This document shows, one piece after another, positions 59,072-64,000 of a stretch of 64,000 bases of DNA (positions within the stretch are counted from its first letter, which is position 1; each line of letters opens with the position of its first letter). The stretch covers positions 994,122 through 1,058,121 of the forward strand of contig NZ_KB895541.1 in NCBI RefSeq assembly GCF_000374925.1, given 5' to 3'. Below the pieces are notes generated by a model. It was given only the letters and a program-made list of their open reading frames with translations, was not told the DNA's origin and made no database searches. The stretch comes from Arthrobacter sp. 131MFCol6.1 (lineage in GTDB: Bacteria; Actinomycetota; Actinomycetes; Actinomycetales; Micrococcaceae). Position numbers and translations under genes: made by a program.

Positions 59072-62000
59072 ATGCGCTGGCTCATCGGGATCAGCCTCCG
59101 TTTCAAGACGGTTGTAGTCGCCCTCGCGTGCGCCGTGATGCTGCTAGGTTCCCTACAGTTGGGCGCAGCATCCGTGGATGTCTTCCCGGAATTCGCCCCG
59201 CCACGCGTGGAAATCCAGACCGCATGCCTCGGGTTGACCGCCCAGGAAGTCGAAGAGCTCGTCAGTGTGCCGATCGAGGCCGCCGTGAGCGGCATGCCGG
59301 GCCTGGACGAGATCCGGTCCAAGTCCGTACCCCAGCTGTCCTCGATCGTGCTGCTCTTCCATCAGGGCACTGACCTGCTCAACGCCCGTCAGCTCGTATC
59401 GGAACGGATGGCTTCGGTGACCGCGGCGCTGCCCACGTGGGCGGCCCCGCCGGTGATGCTGCAGCCGCTGTCCGCGACCAGCCGCGTGATGAAGATCGGG
59501 ATGACGTCGTCGGAACATTCGCTCATCGAAATGTCCATGCTGTCCTACTGGACCATCCGGGCCCGGCTCCTGCGGGTCCCCGGGGTGGCCAACGTGGCCA
59601 TCTGGGGCGAGCGGCTCCAGATGCTGCAGGTCCAGGTGGAGCCTGACAAGCTCAAGGCCCAGAACGTCTCCCTGAACCAGGTCATGGAAGTCACTGCCGG
59701 CGCCCTCGACGCCGGGCTGCTGAAGTACTCGCCCGGACGCTTCATCGGCACGGGCGGCTTCATTGACAGTCCGACCCAGAGGATGGGGGTCCGCCACGTC
59801 CAGCCGATCCAGACGCCCGCGGATCTGGCCCAGGTGACGATTCGGGAAAAGAACGGCGTGGCGCTGCATCTGGGCGACGTTGCCCAGGTTGTAGAGGATC
59901 ATCAGCCGCTGATTGGTGACGCCGTGATCAACAACGGCCACGGGCTCATGCTGATCGTCGAGAAGCTGCCCTGGGGCAACACACTGGACGTGACCAAAGG
60001 TGTCGAGGAGGCCCTCCACGAGCTGCAGCCGGGCTTGCGCGGTATCAACTTCGACACCACGATCTTCCGTCCCGCCAGCTTCGTTGAGGAGGCGATCTCC
60101 AACCTCAGCATCGCGCTGTTGCTGGGCTGCCTGCTGGTAGTCATGATCCTCGTCGCGTTCCTCTTCCAGTGGCGCACGGCCCTGATCAGCATCATCGCCA
60201 TTCCGTTGTCCCTGCTTACAGCCGCACTGGTGCTCTACTTCACGTCCAGTTCCATCAACACGATGGTCCTGGCAGGGTTGGTCATTGCGGTGGGCGTCGT
60301 GGTCGATGACGCGATCATCGACGTCGAGAACATCATGCGCCGCCTACGGCAGCGGCGCGCCGGAGGCGTTAAGGGCTCGGGCACCGACGAATCTGCGGCA
60401 TCGGTGGTTTTGAAAGCCTCCCTGGAGATGCGGAGCCCGATCGTCTACGCGACCCTGATCATTGTGGTCGCCGCCGTCCCGATCTTCTTCCTGGACGGGC
60501 TGACCGGCGTCTTCTTCCGGCCGCTGGCCGTCTCCTACACCCTGGCCGTCCTGGCCTCCATGTTCGTGGCGCTGACGGTGACGCCGGCCCTTGCCCTGAT
60601 TCTGCTGGGCAACGCCAAACTGGAAGAACGCGATGCGCCGCTGGTCCGGGTGCTCAAACGCGGCTACCACGCCGCCTTGTCCAAGGCCATGAACCGGCCC
60701 CGGTTCGGTTACGCAGGCTTTGGCGTTCTGGCGGTGGTGGGCCTGGTCCTCGCTCCCCTGATGGGTTCGTCCCTGTTCCCCACGTTCAAGGAACGGGACT
60801 TCCTGATGCACTGGATCTCCGAACCGGGAACCTCGGCCGCCGAAGAGTTCAGGATTTCCCAGCGCGGCTGTGAGGAATTCCTCAAGGTCCCCGGGGTCCT
60901 GAACTGCGGCACGCACATCGGGCAGGCATTCGCCGCGGACGAGATCGTCGGTGTCAATGCCGGCGAACACTGGATCAGCATCGACCGCCACGCCGACTAC
61001 GACGCGACGGTGGCGGCTGTGGAGGAAGTGGTCAACGGCTACCCGGGGCTGCACCGTGACGTCCAGACCTATCTGAAGGAGCGGATTGAAGAGGTTATCA
61101 CCGGCGCCAGCGAACCCATCCTGGTCCGCGTCTACGGAGACGACCTCAACGTGCTCCGGGAACAGGCGCAACGGGTCAAGACCATCATGGACTCGATCGA
61201 GGGCACCGAGGACCCGCATGTTTCGCTCGAGGTGGAAGTCCCCCAGATTGCCGTGACGGTTAACCTGGCCGCGGCGCAGAAGTACGGCCTCAAACCGGGC
61301 GACGTCCGGCGCGCGGCCGCGACACTCGTGGCAGGCGAGGAGGTCGGCGACGTCTTCCGGGACGGCCGGGCCTACGACGTCCAGGTCTGGAGCACCCCGG
61401 CCACCCGCTCCTCCGTCACCAGCATCGAGGATCTGCCCATCGATACGCCCAGCGGAACGCGGGTTCGCCTCGCCGACGTCGCGGACGTGATCCTGCAGGC
61501 GACGCCGAACCAGATCGACCGCACCAACGGTTCCCGCCGTGTCGAGGTGGGATCCTTCCTGGCCAACGGAGCGGATATGGGAACCGTGGTCGGTGAGTTG
61601 AAATCGCGGCTGGAGAGCCTGGAGCTCCCCACCGGCTACAGCGTGCAGCTGCTCGGCGAATACACCGAACGCGAGGCGGCAACGAACCGCCTGATGATCT
61701 ACTCCGCGGCGGCACTTGTGCTGATCCTCCTGCTGCTGCAGGCGTCCTTCCGCAGCTGGCGGCTGGCAGTCCTGTCGCTGCTGACGCTGCCCGTAGCCCT
61801 GGTGGGCGGGGTCATAGCCGCCTACATGACCGGCGGAGTCCTGTCCCTCGGGTCCCTCGTCGGCTTCCTCACGGTGATGGGGATCGCTGCGCGCAACGGC
61901 ATCCTGCTGATCAACCACTGCCAGCATCTGGAAACCTATGAAGGCCAAACCTTCGGCCGCGCCCTGGTGATGCGCGGGGCGGCGGAGCGGCTCTCGCCCA

Positions 62001-62227
62001 TCCTCATGACCACCCTGGCCACCGGGCTGGCCCTGGTACCCCTGGTGGTCATGGGCAACATCCCGGGCCATGAAATTGAACACCCCATGGCCGTCGTCAT
62101 CCTGGGCGGCCTGGTCACCTCCACGCTGCTCAATCTGTTCATCGTGCCCTCGCTCTATCTCCGCTTCGCCAAGTCCAGGAAGACCACGGAGAGGGAACGC
62201 GCTGCCGCCGGGCCGGCGACCGTCTGA
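59072..62227 (+). CDS. RND efflux permease, CusA/CzcA-like, with intact transport motifs
   Basis: 1051 aa from ATG 59072, directly after the adaptor stop. RND features in order: LIGISLRFKTVVVALACAVM, porter entry SVDVFPEFAPPRVEIQT, TM4 IAVGVVVDDAIIDVENIMRRL (Asp412-Asp413), second porter (GDDLNVLREQAQRVKTIMDS), TM10 VMGIAARNGILLINHCQHL and the last helices ending LFIVPSLYLRF. Hydrophobe/metal-type subgroup (HME-like) by sequence, but no metal-binding Met cluster was identified. Probably the proton-driven partner of the permease at 55415. Substrate unknown. Confidence 0.93.
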   Translation: MRWLIGISLRFKTVVVALACAVMLLGSLQLGAASVDVFPEFAPPRVEIQTACLGLTAQEVEELVSVPIEAAVSGMPGLDEIRSKSVPQLSSIVLLFHQGTDLLNARQLVSERMASVTAALPTWAAPPVMLQPLSATSRVMKIGMTSSEHSLIEMSMLSYWTIRARLLRVPGVANVAIWGERLQMLQVQVEPDKLKAQNVSLNQVMEVTAGALDAGLLKYSPGRFIGTGGFIDSPTQRMGVRHVQPIQTPADLAQVTIREKNGVALHLGDVAQVVEDHQPLIGDAVINNGHGLMLIVEKLPWGNTLDVTKGVEEALHELQPGLRGINFDTTIFRPASFVEEAISNLSIALLLGCLLVVMILVAFLFQWRTALISIIAIPLSLLTAALVLYFTSSSINTMVLAGLVIAVGVVVDDAIIDVENIMRRLRQRRAGGVKGSGTDESAASVVLKASLEMRSPIVYATLIIVVAAVPIFFLDGLTGVFFRPLAVSYTLAVLASMFVALTVTPALALILLGNAKLEERDAPLVRVLKRGYHAALSKAMNRPRFGYAGFGVLAVVGLVLAPLMGSSLFPTFKERDFLMHWISEPGTSAAEEFRISQRGCEEFLKVPGVLNCGTHIGQAFAADEIVGVNAGEHWISIDRHADYDATVAAVEEVVNGYPGLHRDVQTYLKERIEEVITGASEPILVRVYGDDLNVLREQAQRVKTIMDSIEGTEDPHVSLEVEVPQIAVTVNLAAAQKYGLKPGDVRRAAATLVAGEEVGDVFRDGRAYDVQVWSTPATRSSVTSIEDLPIDTPSGTRVRLADVADVILQATPNQIDRTNGSRRVEVGSFLANGADMGTVVGELKSRLESLELPTGYSVQLLGEYTEREAATNRLMIYSAAALVLILLLLQASFRSWRLAVLSLLTLPVALVGGVIAAYMTGGVLSLGSLVGFLTVMGIAARNGILLINHCQHLETYEGQTFGRALVMRGAAERLSPILMTTLATGLALVPLVVMGNIPGHEIEHPMAVVILGGLVTSTLLNLFIVPSLYLRFAKSRKTTERERAAAGPATV

Positions 62228-62239
62228 CGGCGGCCAGAC

Positions 62240-63325
62240 TCAGAACAACGCGGCGGTCACAGTCCGGGTGAGCTGCTGAATGATCTGGGTGCGGGGGCCC
62301 ATATCGGAGTAATTCTTGCCCCGGGTGTACACGACGAACACGAAGGCCCGGCCGTCCTTGTCCAGGACGGCCGCGTCATGCAGGTTTCCGAACAGCAGTC
62401 CGTACTTATGGTGAACCCCTACCCCGGGCGGAACCGCCGGCGGGATCAGTGTCTCAAAGTTGGTGTTCTGCATATAGGAAAGGAGCTGGGCGGTGTTGCG
62501 GGCATTGAGCAGCTGTCCCGTGTAGAGCAGTTGGAGGGTCCTGGCCATTTCTGCGGGCGTCAGCAGGTTGACCGTGCGGTCGTAGGTGATCCCGATCGAC
62601 GCGGCGTATTCCGTGATGCCCCGCTGGCCGACCGCCCGCAGGATCAGCGCCCACGACTCGTTGTTGCTCTGCTGGACCATCTGGCGGATCTGGGCGCCGG
62701 CCGTCGAGGCGCCCATCCGGGCGGTCAGCGAGGCGCGGCCGGTTTCCACGAGATGGTAATACGCCGACGCGGCCAGGATCTTCGCCGTGCTGGCGGCCAC
62801 AAACTTGCCCTGGGCCCCATAGCCGTGGACCACGCCGTCGGAGACATCGATCAAGGACACCCCCAGCGCGTAGGCGCTGTTGGCCGCGATGATCCCGTTG
62901 ATCTGGCTCTCCAGTTCCGGGTCAATGGCCGGGACCGCGACGGCAGGCACGGCGGGGAGCTCAGCCGGTTTCCCGGCGGCCGCCGAGACGGTTCCCGCCA
63001 CGGGCGAAGGAGTGGCGGGCAGGTCAGATGCCGGCGGAACGGTCCGGCCGGCATCGGTGACCGGCGCCGTCGCCGCAGCGGCCGGCGGGTCAGAAGGCAG
63101 CCCTGCCTGGACGCCCGCATAGACGCCGCCGGCGGCTACAAGGGCCAGTGCGACGGCGGCCGCCGTCGCATACTGTCGCCGGATCCTCCCCTCGCGCCGG
63201 GCGAGGGCCCGCGGGCCGGGCTGGGACCCGTCGCTTGCCCGGTGCCCGCCGGAGCGGTAGTGGCGCGGCGTCGGCTCAGGCATCCGGACCGGCCCCGTGC
63301 TGTTGTTCGAATCGTTCGCAGGCAT
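62240..63325 (-). CDS. Class A beta-lactamase-like serine hydrolase, membrane-anchored
   Basis: 361 aa from ATG 63325, with GGGGAAG upstream. A basic N-terminus and one membrane helix (ATAAAVALALVAAGGVYAG) are followed by a long Pro/Ala linker to about residue 135. The catalytic domain has Ser179-x-x-Lys182 (AASTAKILAASAYY), an SNN (220-222) in place of SDN, and HHKYGLLFG where KTG is expected. The fold is beta-lactamase-like but the motif changes suggest another role such as a carboxypeptidase or esterase of the envelope. Convergent with the RND operon, 12 nt apart. Confidence 0.88.
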   Translation of the reverse strand: MPANDSNNSTGPVRMPEPTPRHYRSGGHRASDGSQPGPRALARREGRIRRQYATAAAVALALVAAGGVYAGVQAGLPSDPPAAAATAPVTDAGRTVPPASDLPATPSPVAGTVSAAAGKPAELPAVPAVAVPAIDPELESQINGIIAANSAYALGVSLIDVSDGVVHGYGAQGKFVAASTAKILAASAYYHLVETGRASLTARMGASTAGAQIRQMVQQSNNESWALILRAVGQRGITEYAASIGITYDRTVNLLTPAEMARTLQLLYTGQLLNARNTAQLLSYMQNTNFETLIPPAVPPGVGVHHKYGLLFGNLHDAAVLDKDGRAFVFVVYTRGKNYSDMGPRTQIIQQLTRTVTAALF

Positions 63326-63478
63326 CGTACTTCCCCGAAGGTGACTGACCGCGGTGGGGCCATAGACTTCCAGCATTCTTCCCGCTTGCGGTATCCCGCG
63401 CAAGGGCACGTCTCCGGGGAAAAGTGGTTCTGCCATCCAAAGCCGCGGCGTACTGTGGAGAAAACGTGAGGAGCGGAG

Positions 63479-64000
63479 ATGCGAAAAATCGTCCTGGCCA
63501 TGCAGGTGTCCCTCGACGGATTCTTCGAGGGCCCGGACCGCGACATCAGCTGGCACATGGTCGACGACGAGCTGCACCGCCATTTCAACCAACAGTTGAG
63601 CACCATGGGCGCCTTCCTTGACGGCCGCGTCACGTACGAGCTGATGGAAGGGTTCTGGCCCACCGCAGACAAGGACCCAGCCGGCGGCCCAGTGATCGCC
63701 GAGTTCGCCCGGATCTGGCGGGACATGCCCAAGCTCGTCTACTCCCGGACGCTGACATCAGCCGCCTGGAACACTACCGTGGTCCGGGATGTAGTGGCGG
63801 AAGAAGTGCTGGCCCTGAAGGCGCAGCCGGGCGGGGACTTGGCCCTCGGCGGGGCAGAACTGGCCGATACCTTCCGGCGGCTCAGGCTGATCGACGAATA
63901 CTGGCTGTACGTCCATCCGGTACTGATTGGCCGGGGCAGACCGCTGTTCAAGGCTGCGGACAGCAGAGCCCAGCTCCGGCTGCTGGAGACACGGGCTTTC
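63479..64000 (+). CDS. RibD C-terminal/dihydrofolate reductase family protein (3' end outside window)
   Basis: 174 residues visible. MRKIVLAMQVSLDGFFEGPD is the family opening; DGRVTYELMEGFWP and LALGGAELADTFRRLRLIDEYWLYVHPVLIGRGRPLF complete the NADPH-binding fold. AGGAG precedes the ATG. Probably an uncharacterised reductase; such paralogues of RibD are common and seldom in riboflavin synthesis. Only about 10-20 residues should be missing. Confidence 0.9.
   Translation, partial: MRKIVLAMQVSLDGFFEGPDRDISWHMVDDELHRHFNQQLSTMGAFLDGRVTYELMEGFWPTADKDPAGGPVIAEFARIWRDMPKLVYSRTLTSAAWNTTVVRDVVAEEVLALKAQPGGDLALGGAELADTFRRLRLIDEYWLYVHPVLIGRGRPLFKAADSRAQLRLLETRAF

Noticed and set aside
60344..62083. 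A 579-codon minus-strand frame opposite the second RND gene
   Set aside because: Shadow of the RND permease; no recognisable domain and biased towards residues expected from antisense reading.

Overview
The window is a chromosomal segment of a high-GC actinobacterium, most likely Arthrobacter/Pseudarthrobacter or a close relative in the Micrococcaceae. The evidence is gene content and signals: mycothiol enzymes (mycoredoxin, S-hydroxymethyl-mycothiol dehydrogenase), MurT/GatD lipid II amidation, a phosphatidylinositol-phosphate synthase, DnaE2, IdeR/DtxR-type iron boxes, a LexA box of actinobacterial type, a SigR/SigH-type promoter, and frequent GTG/TTG starts. There are no rRNA, tRNA, CRISPR or complete mobile elements. 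The window cuts yebC at the left edge and a RibD/DHFR-like gene at the right edge.

Layout. 1-18009 is mostly core: yebC-pdxT, divergent murT-gatD, two alpha/beta hydrolases, a CapA-like lipoprotein, an M3 peptidase, pdxS, the thrS-HIT-pgsA operon, and dnaE2 with a DUF6504 gene behind a LexA box. 18241-25903 holds a chorismate mutase, VOC proteins, an SRAP repair protein, a mycothiol redox/formaldehyde module (20379-22628), a DinB protein, a ~700 bp gene-poor stretch and an AAA+ ATPase. 25931-30409 contains a frameshifted acetyltransferase, a ferredoxin-ferredoxin reductase fusion with a cytochrome P450, a tetR remnant and a lipoprotein. 30442-36183 is an iron-controlled divergon: a very unusual adenylation-carrier-membrane acyltransferase fusion on one side, efeO-efeB plus a membrane protein on the other. 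36202-38797 has acetyltransferases and small proteins. 38794-45295 is a GntR-controlled locus with a MatC-like carrier, a CaiB/BaiF CoA-transferase and a carboxyltransferase fusion, which I read as a possible CoA-based malonate decarboxylation route. 45264-54869 is mixed housekeeping and hypothetical membrane proteins. 55215-62227 is an operon of two RND permeases separated by a miniature adaptor lipoprotein, in a bacterium without an outer membrane. 62240-64000 has a class-A-beta-lactamase-like protein and a partial reductase.

The strongest candidates for undescribed biology are, in order: the RND/mini-adaptor/RND operon, the iron-box-controlled adenylation-carrier-acyltransferase fusion, and the CoA-transferase plus carboxyltransferase locus next to a malonate-type carrier. 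All function statements come from reading motifs by eye; no database search was run.
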